A DNA stretch of 6,126 nucleotides, taken from Candidatus Methanophagales archaeon (GTDB lineage: Archaea; Halobacteriota; Syntropharchaeia; Alkanophagales; Methanospirareceae). Shown here one piece after another: positions 1 to 4,642 of this stretch; within the stretch, counting starts at the first letter, position 1; each line of letters starts with the position of its first letter. The notes under the pieces were generated by a model. The model saw nothing but the letters and a program-made list of their open reading frames with translations. It did no database searches and had not been told where the DNA came from. The stretch lies in the NCBI GenBank assembly GCA_030668065.1, contig DAOUUS010000101.1, positions 1 through 6,126 of the forward strand, written 5' to 3'. Made by a program: the position numbers and the translations under genes.

Positions 1-380
1 CGGCGCAACCGTTACACTGGCTACTCTTGAAGGCACACCAATAACCACACAAACCGACATCAACGGCAACTACACGTTTGCTGATATCGCACCTGGAGTT
101 TATAACCTAAGTGTATCAAAACTACGATTCTGGCCTACCAACTATTACAGTTAACATCGGTGATGCCTTAACAGAGAACATCATGCTCTGGCTGAAAGGC
201 GATCTGAACCTAAATGGTGAACCGGCAGATTCCGATGACTTAAAAATGATGGAGTATGCAGCCACGGGCAGACTAATACCCAACTGGAAATTCAACCTGA
301 ACGGAAATGGCGATTTAGCAGATGCCGGTGACGTATTAATGCTGGAAGAAGCGGCAGCAGGTAAAATAGAATTGTGGTAA
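1..380 (+). pseudogene. 3' end of a surface-protein gene: carboxypeptidase-regulatory-like plus dockerin-like domains, frameshifted
   Basis: The gene enters from the left edge. Frame 2 reads GATVTLATLEGTPITT, then NGNYTFADIAPGVYNLSVSK, the beta-sandwich pattern of a carboxypeptidase-regulatory-like (CarboxypepD_reg/SdrD B-like) domain. It then meets a stop at about 152. The next frame takes over at about 133-141 with TITVNIGDALTENI and continues through two dockerin-type calcium-loop repeats, GDLNLNGEPADSDDLKMM and FNLNGNGDLADAGDVLMLEE, to TAA at 378-380. Dockerins bind cohesins through such paired Asp/Asn loops; in archaea they occur on large secreted or surface proteins. A single-base frame change separates the two domains, so this is either a decayed gene or a sequencing error. 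It is related to the two tails further right, sharing the 15-base word CGGCGCAACCGTTAC with the tail at 3071-3769, but is more diverged. The N-terminus and any signal peptide lie outside the window. Confidence 0.75.
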
Positions 381-381
381 G

Positions 382-418
382 CCCTTTCTCCCCTATCACT
401 TCTCCCCTCCCCATCTTC
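382..418 (+). terminator. Pyrimidine-rich tract after the first surface-protein tail
   Basis: Directly after the TAA stop, about 37 bases are almost entirely C and T, in runs such as CCCTTTCTCCCC. Archaeal transcripts often end at pyrimidine-rich or T-rich tracts without a hairpin. No long T-run is present, so the termination role is inferred from position only. Confidence 0.3.
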
Positions 419-495
419 TGGTTAAAATAAAGATAGAGGCTATGAAATCGGTAACAAGTATGCGGAATGTTTTGAAGTGCTCAGGTTGATAGGGG

Positions 496-503
496 AGATA
501 TAA
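496..503 (+). promoter_or_regulatory. Possible TATA box for the first toxin-antitoxin pair
   Basis: AGATATAA lies 44 bases upstream of the ATG at 547. With the usual archaeal spacing of roughly 25 bases from TATA to transcription start, it would give a leader of about 20 bases. The match is moderate and no strong BRE is visible, so this is the best candidate rather than a confident call. Confidence 0.3.
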
Positions 504-546
504 CTTCAAATAATCAGAAAATTAATTGTTATTCGGATAGAATAAA

Positions 547-789
547 ATGAGCGAATATGTAGTAAAGGTAGGAAAGAATGGAGAATTATACACGCCAAAG
601 AAGCTGAGACTGCTGATGGGTCTGGAGTCAGGGGGTGAATTCGTTGCCGAGGTGAAGGGTAAAGAACTCATCTTAAGGAAACGAAAAACGATAGCCAACC
701 TGTTAGAGGAAGAGGCAATAGCAAAAGTGAGCGAAAAGGAAATCAAAAAAGAGCGTGAGTTATTGGAAAAAGAACTCTTAGAGAGATAA
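547..789 (+). CDS. AbrB/SpoVT-type antitoxin of a VapBC-like pair
   Basis: An 80-residue protein. Residues 1-48 have the swapped-hairpin AbrB pattern: a short strand (YVVKVGKNGELYTPKKLR), a helix start (LLMGLESGGEF) and a second strand pair ending KELILRKRK. In this family that part binds the operator DNA. Residues 49-80 are a charged helix rich in Glu and Lys, the usual place where VapB antitoxins bind their PIN toxin. The stop codon at 787-789 is one base before the toxin ATG at 791, the tight spacing typical of translationally coupled pairs. The ribosome-binding site is weak (GGATAG at 535-540). The gene appears intact although its toxin partner is broken, so the antitoxin may have outlived its target. 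TA antitoxins of this type usually repress their own promoter. Confidence 0.8.
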   Translation: MSEYVVKVGKNGELYTPKKLRLLMGLESGGEFVAEVKGKELILRKRKTIANLLEEEAIAKVSEKEIKKERELLEKELLER

Positions 790-790
790 T

Positions 791-1247
791 ATGAAATTAC
801 GAGAGTTATACCTAGATACAACATACGTCATGCCTTTCTTCTATCTTGATATATATGTAAAAGGATTCTCCAGAACTGTGTATAAAGAGGTTATAAAATC
901 ACTGGAACGAATTCATTTTAGTGAGATTTCTATTATTGAAGCGAAGGCTAAAGATAGGTGGAAAACGGTCTGGGATCAATGAAAAGTTCAATGAGGGGCT
1001 ATCTGTCATATCCACTGATGAAAAAGTCGTGATACATGGATATAGAGCAATGGATGATAAGAGGTTCAATGAGTTTCTACCTCTTGGACTCAGCTTCTTT
1101 GATGCCGTGATATTGGCACAGTCATGCACCGTTGGAAATCTGCTCACTGAGGATTCGAAGTTACTGCATCTCAAAGATATAGGTGTTAAAATATTCAATT
1201 GGGCTGTTCTTCTCATAGAGAGGGGGATAAGTAGAAATGAAAATTGA
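791..1247 (+). pseudogene. PIN-domain toxin (VapC-like), broken by one frameshift
   Basis: Two overlapping frames together make one PIN-domain protein of about 150 residues. The first (791-982) begins MKLRELYLDTTYV, with the first catalytic Asp at residue 9, and includes SIIEAKAK with the conserved Glu at residue 50. The second frame, open from before 921 to the TGA at 1245-1247, supplies LGLSFFDAVILAQS (third acidic residue, codon 1101-1103) and NLLTEDSKLLHL (fourth, codon 1152-1154). The switch lies at about 950-975. PIN toxins are Mg-dependent RNases needing all four acids in one chain, so as written neither half should be active. Since both halves keep their motifs, the break is either recent or a one-base sequencing error. 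It sits one base after its AbrB-type antitoxin. Confidence 0.75.
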
Positions 1248-1259
1248 GGCGGGCAGAAA

Positions 1260-1475
1260 ATGGGAATAGAACTAAAAAAGAGCGGGGTATTCATACCCAA
1301 TACGGTATTAGAAAAAATTGGTCTGGAGGAGTTTGAGGTTGAAATATCAGAAAAAGAACTAAAAATTCGGCCTAAAAGTTATACAAAATATTTAGAACGC
1401 CGTTACGCTTGTATCTTCTCAAATACATCAATCGCATCGTTCAATCCATATATGTGCATGGAACGCCACAACTAA
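1260..1475 (+). CDS. Second AbrB-type antitoxin, C-terminus probably replaced
   Basis: A 71-residue ORF starting at the ATG 12 bases after the PIN stop codon, with GAGG at 1246-1249 as a likely ribosome-binding site. Residues 1-42 (MGIELKKSGVFIPNTVLEKI, then FEVEISEKELKIRPKSYTK) fit the AbrB/VapB swapped-hairpin DNA-binding fold: Pro-containing strand, helix, then paired strands. After about residue 43 the sequence (YLERRYACIFSNTSIASFNP...) no longer looks like an antitoxin tail, and no toxin gene follows. Instead, LamG sequence begins by about 1485. I read this as an antitoxin whose 3' part and partner were lost when foreign sequence joined at about 1388. The remaining protein could still bind DNA but should lack its toxin-binding tail. 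A solitary AbrB-type regulator is the alternative. Confidence 0.5.
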   Translation: MGIELKKSGVFIPNTVLEKIGLEEFEVEISEKELKIRPKSYTKYLERRYACIFSNTSIASFNPYMCMERHN

Positions 1476-1484
1476 AGAGGTGCA

Positions 1485-1894
1485 TGTACTCCGTTTGATA
1501 CGTTCTTCAACGGCGTTGTAGACGAAGTCAAGCTATACAACCGCGCTTTAACCGAAGAAGAGATACAAGCAGATTACGAAAACACAAACCGACAGCACAG
1601 GTCACTATGCGTTTGCTGATGTTTCTCCTAGTTTTTACGACATAACCGCCACGAAACGCGGCTACTGGTCCGACTCCGACCCAGTCACAGTAAATGCTAG
1701 CGAGCCAAAAACCGAGGACATATCGCTCTGCCAAAAAGGCGACTTGAACACAAATAGTGAACAGGCAGATGCCAACAGTAAACACAACCCCACGGGACTG
1801 GACATACGACCTGAACAACAACGGTGTACAGGCAGATGAAGGCGACTTGAGATTGCTGAAAGATGTATCCGTGGGTGTGGCAGAGCTGGAGTAG
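1485..1894 (+). pseudogene. Surface-protein tail A: LamG end, regulatory-like domain and dockerin, with deletions
   Basis: Three reading frames each carry part of one ancestral gene. Bases 1494-1580 read FFNGVVDEVKLYNRALTEEE, then IQADYE, the C-terminal strand of a LamG/concanavalin-like domain. A frame change at about 1580, where tail B has some 110 bases more, leads to TQTDSTGHYAFADVSPSFYD and ITATKRGYW, a regulatory-like beta-sandwich missing its first strands. The first dockerin loop follows (QKGDLNTNSEQADAN). Around 1779-1803 about 20 bases relative to tail B are missing and the frame changes again; the second dockerin loop (DLNNNGVQADEGDLRLLKD) ends at TAG 1892-1894. No start codon or 5' part is present. 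It is a gene fragment, most likely non-functional as protein, though it could serve as a recombination partner for a full-length relative elsewhere. Confidence 0.75.
1717..1778 (+). repeat. 62-bp block identical to 3565-3626
   Basis: The stretch from GACATATCGCTC to GCAGATGCCAACAG is base-for-base identical in tails A and B, in the same orientation, 1848 bases apart. It covers the start of the first dockerin loop. Flanking sequence in both tails is clearly alike but has substitutions and deletions. Identity in this block beside divergence on both sides suggests local gene conversion or an unusually recent exchange, although chance conservation of a short block cannot be excluded. Confidence 0.9.
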
Positions 1895-1909
1895 GTGGTT
1901 GAGAGGACG

Positions 1910-1930
1910 TTTTTTTTCTTCTCTCTTCTC
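1910..1930 (+). terminator. Poly-T terminator after tail A
   Basis: Eight consecutive T (1910-1917) followed by a CT-rich stretch begin 16 bases after the TAG of tail A. This is the usual form of an archaeal intrinsic terminator. The same arrangement, including the GTGGTTGAG just upstream, follows tail B at 3785. Confidence 0.6.
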
Positions 1931-2002
1931 ATATATTGAAAGCTATGAAAGGGAATGAAGATGTAAAGCGATGAAACAAAAAAAGCAAAAAGGAGTGCGT
2001 AC

Positions 2003-2131
2003 TTGGAAAGATTAGAGAAAGAATTGGAAGAAATCGTAAATGTATTGGAAGGCGGGGAAAGTTTTAAAGTAGTGTACAAAAGAGCATACTCAAGTGATAT
2101 TTATGATAAAAATAAATATGGACATGCGTAA
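2003..2131 (+). CDS. Small hypothetical protein, possible remnant
   Basis: A 42-residue ORF starting at TTG 2003, seven bases after a good ribosome-binding site AGGAG (1991-1995), and ending TAA 2129-2131. It begins LERLEKELEEIVNVLEGGES, an amphipathic Leu/Glu helix, then FKVVYKRAYSSDIYDKNK. The second part resembles the beginning of small archaeal proteins found beside toxin-antitoxin genes (possibly DUF2283-like), but I cannot confirm the family. It overlaps the next gene in another frame, and its last residues look unrelated to what precedes them, so it may be the N-terminal stump of a longer gene cut by the join with the CopG-type antitoxin. The TTG start makes the call weak. Confidence 0.35.
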   Translation: MERLEKELEEIVNVLEGGESFKVVYKRAYSSDIYDKNKYGHA

Positions 2132-2324
2132 AAGGGGAGATACAATTCCAGAGCACTTCAATAGTGCGGAAGCAGCAGGCGAGTTTTGGGACACACACTC
2201 AGCCGCTGATTACTGGAATGAAATGGGAGAAGAGGAGATGGAATTTGACATCCAGAAACGTACATTTTTGGTGCCTGTGGATGCGCAAATTTACCTGATT
2301 GCAAAGAAAAAAAAGTTTATATAA
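2094..2324 (+). CDS. CopG-type antitoxin (type II TA), C-terminally truncated
   Basis: Residues around IPEHFNSAEAAGEFWDTHSA, then ADYWNEMGEEEMEFDIQKR, then FLVPVDAQIYLIAKK match the CopG_antitoxin family (small ribbon-helix-helix antitoxins with an Asp/Trp-rich FWDTH...DYW N-terminus). The frame opens with GTG 2094; ATG 2103, 2118 or 2124 are also possible, and the family pattern favours 2118 or 2124, because the conserved part begins soon after (MDMRKRGDTIPEHF). Full members continue past the IAKK region with a second helix of about 15-20 residues (the helix that ends the ribbon-helix-helix). Here the frame ends KKKKFI and stop, so that helix is missing. The lost part coincides with the TATA box of the following vapBC operon, so the gene seems cut by the arrival of that operon. 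No partner toxin is adjacent. Confidence 0.6.
   Translation: MIFMIKINMDMRKRGDTIPEHFNSAEAAGEFWDTHSAADYWNEMGEEEMEFDIQKRTFLVPVDAQIYLIAKKKKFI
2310..2323 (+). promoter_or_regulatory. TATA box and BRE of the central vapBC operon
   Basis: TTTATATA at 2316-2323 is preceded by an A/G-rich BRE-like stretch (AAAAAG, 2310-2315). It lies 37 bases upstream of the ATG at 2360, giving a predicted transcription start near 2343-2347 and a short leader holding the ribosome-binding site. The box overlaps the last codons of the truncated CopG-type antitoxin. Confidence 0.65.
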
Positions 2325-2347
2325 CCCTTTTTCTTAGTTTTAGTAAT

Positions 2348-2354
2348 GGGGTGA
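2348..2354 (+). promoter_or_regulatory. Ribosome-binding site that decides the vapB start
   Basis: GGGGTGA matches the archaeal anti-Shine-Dalgarno complement and sits five bases before ATG 2360. The in-frame GTG at 2351 lies inside this site, so ATG 2360 is the better start. Confidence 0.6.
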
Positions 2355-2359
2355 AAACG

Positions 2360-2551
2360 ATGTATGTACACACAGCGATTGAATTAAGGGAAGATATATA
2401 CCAAACATTAAAAAAAGAGGTAGGAGAAAAAGAGATGTCAGAAAAGATAAACGAAATTTTATATAATGCTTTGTTTAAGAAAAAAAGTCTTTTTGGAACA
2501 ATGAAAAAGACCGATATATCAGACCTTAGGGACCATGAGGATAGGATATAA
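2360..2551 (+). CDS. vapB: VapB-family ribbon-helix-helix antitoxin
   Basis: A 63-residue protein from ATG 2360. Residues 2-9 (YVHTAIEL) form the DNA-binding strand, residues 10-45 the two helices of a ribbon-helix-helix (REDIYQTLKKEV, MSEKINEILYNALF). The tail FGTMKKTDISDLRDHEDRI is the extended toxin-binding segment seen in archaeal VapB proteins that wrap the PIN groove. The TAA stop at 2549-2551 directly abuts the toxin ATG at 2552, indicating coupled translation. A TATA box lies 37 bases upstream. The protein should neutralise the adjacent VapC and autoregulate the operon. Of the TA pairs in this window this is the only one with no visible lesion, although the genes on both sides are truncated. 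Confidence 0.8.
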   Translation: MYVHTAIELREDIYQTLKKEVGEKEMSEKINEILYNALFKKKSLFGTMKKTDISDLRDHEDRI

Positions 2552-2926
2552 ATGCTGGTTGATTCATTTGCATGGATAGAATATTTCATGGGCACCGAGA
2601 AAGGGGAAAAGGTGAAAGAGGTTGTTGAAAGCAATGTTCAACTTTATACGTCCCCGATTGTTATAGCGGAGATATATTCTAAATCCCTCAGGACAGATAG
2701 TAGAGCAGAAGAAAGGGAGCGTTTTATCGTGGAAAGGTGTGCTATCATTCCAATAGATGAAGAAATCGCAATAGAAGCTGCAAAGATCCATGCAGAAGCG
2801 AAAAAAGGGCTGAAAGATTTTGGTCTTGCTGACGCATTCATACTTGCGTCTGCACGTTATAAGAACTTGAGAGTTTTAACCGGAGACCAGCATTTTGAAT
2901 ATTTCTCTGATAGTATCATGCTTTAG
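2552..2926 (+). CDS. vapC: VapC-family PIN-domain ribonuclease toxin, intact
   Basis: A 124-residue single-domain PIN protein, the usual length for VapC. All four expected acidic residues are present: Asp4 in MLVDSFAWIEYF, Glu40 in SPIVIAEIYSK, Asp94 in FGLADAFILASA and Asp112 in LRVLTGDQHFEYF. These coordinate Mg/Mn in the RNase active site; VapC toxins typically cleave tRNA or rRNA and stop translation when the antitoxin is degraded. The target of this one cannot be told from sequence. The gene follows vapB with no intervening base and shares its promoter. The region after it (2927-2980) has a short T-rich stretch (ATTTTTAATATT) that may end the transcript. Confidence 0.9.
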   Translation: MLVDSFAWIEYFMGTEKGEKVKEVVESNVQLYTSPIVIAEIYSKSLRTDSRAEERERFIVERCAIIPIDEEIAIEAAKIHAEAKKGLKDFGLADAFILASARYKNLRVLTGDQHFEYFSDSIML

Positions 2927-2980
2927 ATGAATTTTTAATATTGCAAAATCCCATGCAAATCCTAATAAAGGAAGCGACTA

Positions 2981-3070
2981 ATGCTATCGAGAATATTCAT
3001 TGATACCAGTGCATTCCTGGCTTTGGAAGACGAATCGAATCAGTATCATGAGGAAGCGCATCAATTCCGT
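2981..3070 (+). pseudogene. N-terminal fragment of another PIN-domain toxin
   Basis: From ATG 2981, preceded by AAAGGAAG (2967-2974) as a ribosome-binding site, the frame reads MLSRIFIDTSAFLALEDESN, then QYHEEAHQFRE. IFIDTSAFLAL is a standard PIN N-terminus with the first catalytic Asp at residue 8, and the following helix is typical. At about 3066-3072 similarity ends: the frame continues into unrelated codons and stops at about 3122, while another frame becomes LamG. Three of the four catalytic acids are missing, so this cannot be an active nuclease. It marks a recombination join between a toxin gene and the LamG-dockerin tail. Confidence 0.65.
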
Positions 3071-3769
3071 GAATCAGAGCATGACACCAGGCGAATGGTA
3101 TCATATCGCAAGCACGTTTGATGGAACGACTATAAGATGCCATTTGAATGGGATTGAGACCGATACGAACCAAATATCTGCGATAATGAGTAGTAACGCC
3201 AGATTGTTCATAGGTCATGATGGCTGGGGCAATATATTCAACGGCACAATAGTCGAACTCAAGATGTACAACCGGGCTTTGTCAGTAGATGAAGTGTGAG
3301 CAGATTACGAAGCCGGTTTGAATGCTACAGCAAACTCTCTTTCCAGTAGCGTCATCGGCCCTCGACTCCGCAAGAATACCCGGCGCAACCGTTACCTTAA
3401 CTACCTTAGAAGGCACCGAAATAAACACTACACAAACCGACAGCACCGGCCACTACGAATTCACAGATGTCTCACCCGGCTGTTATAGTCTAACCGCCAC
3501 GAAACGCGGCTACTGGCACGACTCCGAGCCAGTCACAGTAAATGCTAGCGACCCCGCAACCGCGGACATATCGCTCTGCCAAAAAGGCGACTTGAACACA
3601 AATAGTGAACAGGCAGATGCCAACAGGCGACTTAGCAATGATGGCAGATGCAACCGAGGCGGGAACATCTGACGTGACATACGACCTAAACAACAACGGT
3701 GTACAGGCAGATGAAGACGACTTGAGATTGCTGAAAGATGTATCCGTAGGTGTGGCCGTGCTGGAGTAG
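3071..3769 (+). pseudogene. Surface-protein tail B: LamG, regulatory-like domain and dockerin, with a stop and frameshifts
   Basis: This is the longest of the three tails. Bases 3071-3296 read QSMTPGEWYHIASTFDGTTI, CHLNGIETDTNQI, ARLFIGHDGWGNIFNGTIVE and LKMYNRALSVDEV, the second half of a LamG/concanavalin-like domain. An in-frame TGA (3297-3299) interrupts it just before ADYEAGL. A frame change at about 3357-3363 leads to DSARIPGATVTLTTLEGTEI and SLTATKRGYWHDSEPVTVNA (regulatory-like beta-sandwich), then QKGDLNTNSEQADAN. A one-base shift at about 3624-3627 leads to GDLAMMADATEAGTSDVTYD and LNNNGVQADEDDLRLLKDVS, completing a paired-loop dockerin, ending TAG 3767-3769. The intact ancestor was probably a large secreted cohesin-binding or carbohydrate-binding surface protein. 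Here the 5' end is missing and is replaced by PIN toxin sequence. Confidence 0.8.
3565..3626 (+). repeat. 62-bp block identical to 1717-1778
   Basis: This is the second copy of the identical block described at 1717-1778. It ends at CAACAG, exactly where tail A departs (TAAACAC...) and where tail B undergoes its frame change. Confidence 0.9.
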
Positions 3770-3784
3770 GTGGTTGAGGGCTCG

Positions 3785-3800
3785 TTTTTTTTCCTCTTTC
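3785..3800 (+). terminator. Poly-T terminator after tail B
   Basis: Eight T (3785-3792) followed by CCTCTTTC begin 16 bases after the TAG of tail B, matching the position and form of the tract after tail A. It is likely an archaeal T-run terminator copied along with the gene tail. Confidence 0.6.
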
Positions 3801-3859
3801 TGCCCTCCTTTCCCCCTGCACTCATGCTTAGAAACGGAGTAATTTAAGATTTAGCAAAC

Positions 3860-3873
3860 CAAAGGTTTAAATA
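3860..3873 (+). promoter_or_regulatory. TATA box and BRE of the third vapBC pair
   Basis: TTTAAATA (3866-3873) preceded by CAAAGG is close to the archaeal BRE/TATA consensus. The predicted transcription start, about 25 bases on, falls near 3893-3897, a few bases before ATG 3901. The transcript would therefore be almost leaderless, and this supports ATG 3901 as the original vapB start. Confidence 0.7.
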
Positions 3874-3900
3874 CCGTTCTGTATTTACTTATTTATTATC

Positions 3901-3990
3901 ATGACAGAAATAACCCTCGTGATACCGGAAGAGGTGTATAAAAACAAGAAAAATACAAAAATGACAGACAGAGGACAAAGAGTGAAATAA
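3901..3990 (+). pseudogene. Detached N-terminus of the third VapB antitoxin
   Basis: From ATG 3901 the frame reads MTEITLVIPEEVYK, the DNA-binding strand and first turn of an archaeal ribbon-helix-helix VapB, then unrelated NKKNTKMTDRGQRVK and TAA (3988-3990). The remainder of the antitoxin continues in the same frame from 4036. Leaving out the 90 bases between the two ATAAAAA repeats gives TLVIPEEVYKKMKEHDSVGW, a normal family sequence. The promoter at 3860-3873 serves this start. Confidence 0.65.
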
Positions 3991-4034
3991 CTCGGTGCTC
4001 TGTGGCAGAAAATATACTTTATATGCAATAAAAA
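3938..4034 (+). repeat. Apparent 90-bp insertion with 7-bp direct repeats ATAAAAA
   Basis: ATAAAAA occurs at 3938-3944 and again at 4028-4034, 90 bases apart. Removing one repeat and the intervening bases restores an uninterrupted antitoxin frame. Such direct repeats resemble a target-site duplication, but I see no clear terminal inverted repeats inside, so the insert is not a recognisable MITE or IS. It holds a stop codon (3988-3990) and an AT-rich TTTATAT stretch (4018-4024). Replication slippage or an illegitimate join is an alternative origin. Confidence 0.5.
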
Positions 4035-4035
4035 G

Positions 4036-4269
4036 ATGAAAGAGCATGACAGTGTCGGCTGGAGTGAAGTTGTTCGAGAGGCCATATTGGATTATATTTA
4101 TCATTTAGAAGGTAGAAAGAGAGAAATAACGACTGAAGAGTTACTGGAAGAGCTAGGAGTGGATTTTGTAGAGGATTTGGCTAACATAGACATGGAAGAA
4201 GCCGTAAAATTGTACAAGGAGATGCGGGAGAAGGAATGGACAAGGTTTTATATTATACAAGCAGAGTGA
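4036..4269 (+). CDS. VapB-type ribbon-helix-helix antitoxin, main body after the insertion
   Basis: A 77-residue ORF from ATG 4036. MKEHDSVGWSEVVREAILDY is the second half of the first helix and the second helix of a ribbon-helix-helix antitoxin, with the common W-SEVVR-AI pattern. The long tail (ITTEELLEELGVDFVEDLAN, then EEAVKLYKEMREKEW) is the helical toxin-binding part. The missing strand, needed for DNA contact, is encoded at 3901-3942 and is separated by the 90-bp insertion with an in-frame stop. If translated from 4036, the protein may still bind its toxin but should not bind its operator. The gene overlaps the PIN toxin by 34 bases in a different frame, so the two are coupled. TTTATAT at 4018-4024 is too close to this ATG to act as its TATA box. 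Confidence 0.6.
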   Translation: MKEHDSVGWSEVVREAILDYIYHLEGRKREITTEELLEELGVDFVEDLANIDMEEAVKLYKEMREKEWTRFYIIQAE

Positions 4270-4571
4270 TAAACGTCTATAAACAAAGAAAGCAGTTAGC
4301 AGGCTATACTACGATTTTCAATGTCGTGGAATTCCCAAAATTACTTGATTTTAACCTAAAGGTGATTTACCCTTCGAAGTCTGATTACACCCTCGCAATT
4401 AAACTGTCGAAGGATTTGCTAAGAATCGGGAAGCCGATACCCGCGATTGATGTGGTGGTGTCTGCAATAGCGCTGAATCGGGATATGACACTTGTGACTT
4501 CGGATGCTCATTTCGTGGCGATAAAGGAAATCAGGTCGTATTTTAAATATTTACATACAAATGACTGCTAA
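4236..4571 (+). CDS. PIN-domain toxin (VapC-like) with the first catalytic Asp replaced by Tyr
   Basis: A 111-residue PIN protein. The start MDKVLYYTSRVINVYKQRKQ aligns with the family pattern LYDTS, but position 7 is Tyr (codon TAT) where Asp (GAT) is expected. The other acids are present: Glu32 in FNVVEFPK, Asp72 in IPAIDVVVSAIAL and Asp90 in LVTSDAHF. The first Asp is a metal ligand in PIN nucleases, so this copy is probably catalytically dead or much weakened. The compact N-terminal region and the IGKPIPAID motif indicate the archaeal subgroup with short loops. ATG 4236 lies 34 bases inside the antitoxin gene, fixing the order vapB-vapC. A damaged antitoxin beside an inactive toxin fits relaxed selection: once the toxin is dead, loss of antitoxin function costs nothing. 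Confidence 0.8.
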   Translation: MDKVLYYTSRVINVYKQRKQLAGYTTIFNVVEFPKLLDFNLKVIYPSKSDYTLAIKLSKDLLRIGKPIPAIDVVVSAIALNRDMTLVTSDAHFVAIKEIRSYFKYLHTNDC

Positions 4572-4642
4572 GAATTGCCAAATAATTGTTTCTATGCGGT
4601 CCTTGCAGCTATGTTGACTTTTGGGATGAAGCCCGTTCTGAG

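Noticed and set aside
899..1300. Minus-strand open frame of 133 codons
   Set aside because: It is antisense to the PIN toxin, whose conserved acids are visible on the plus strand; the minus-strand protein has no domain pattern.
1528..2079. Long open frame of 183 codons on the minus strand
   Set aside because: It lies opposite tail A and the small ORF region. Its protein has no recognisable domain and a Ser/Phe/Tyr/Cys-rich composition typical of antisense frames; the plus strand shows clear LamG and dockerin motifs here.
3297..3299. In-frame TGA in LamG as a selenocysteine codon
   Set aside because: No SECIS-like hairpin is evident, the position is a surface helix end in the family, and the same gene has further frame changes, so simple decay is likelier.
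1485..3800. Insertion sequence or transposase behind the tail duplications
   Set aside because: No DDE, HUH or serine/tyrosine recombinase motif appears in any frame, and no terminal inverted repeats flank the tails.
4018..4024. TTTATAT as promoter of the antitoxin starting at 4036
   Set aside because: Archaeal transcription would start about 25 bases downstream, after the ATG at 4036, so this box cannot serve that start.
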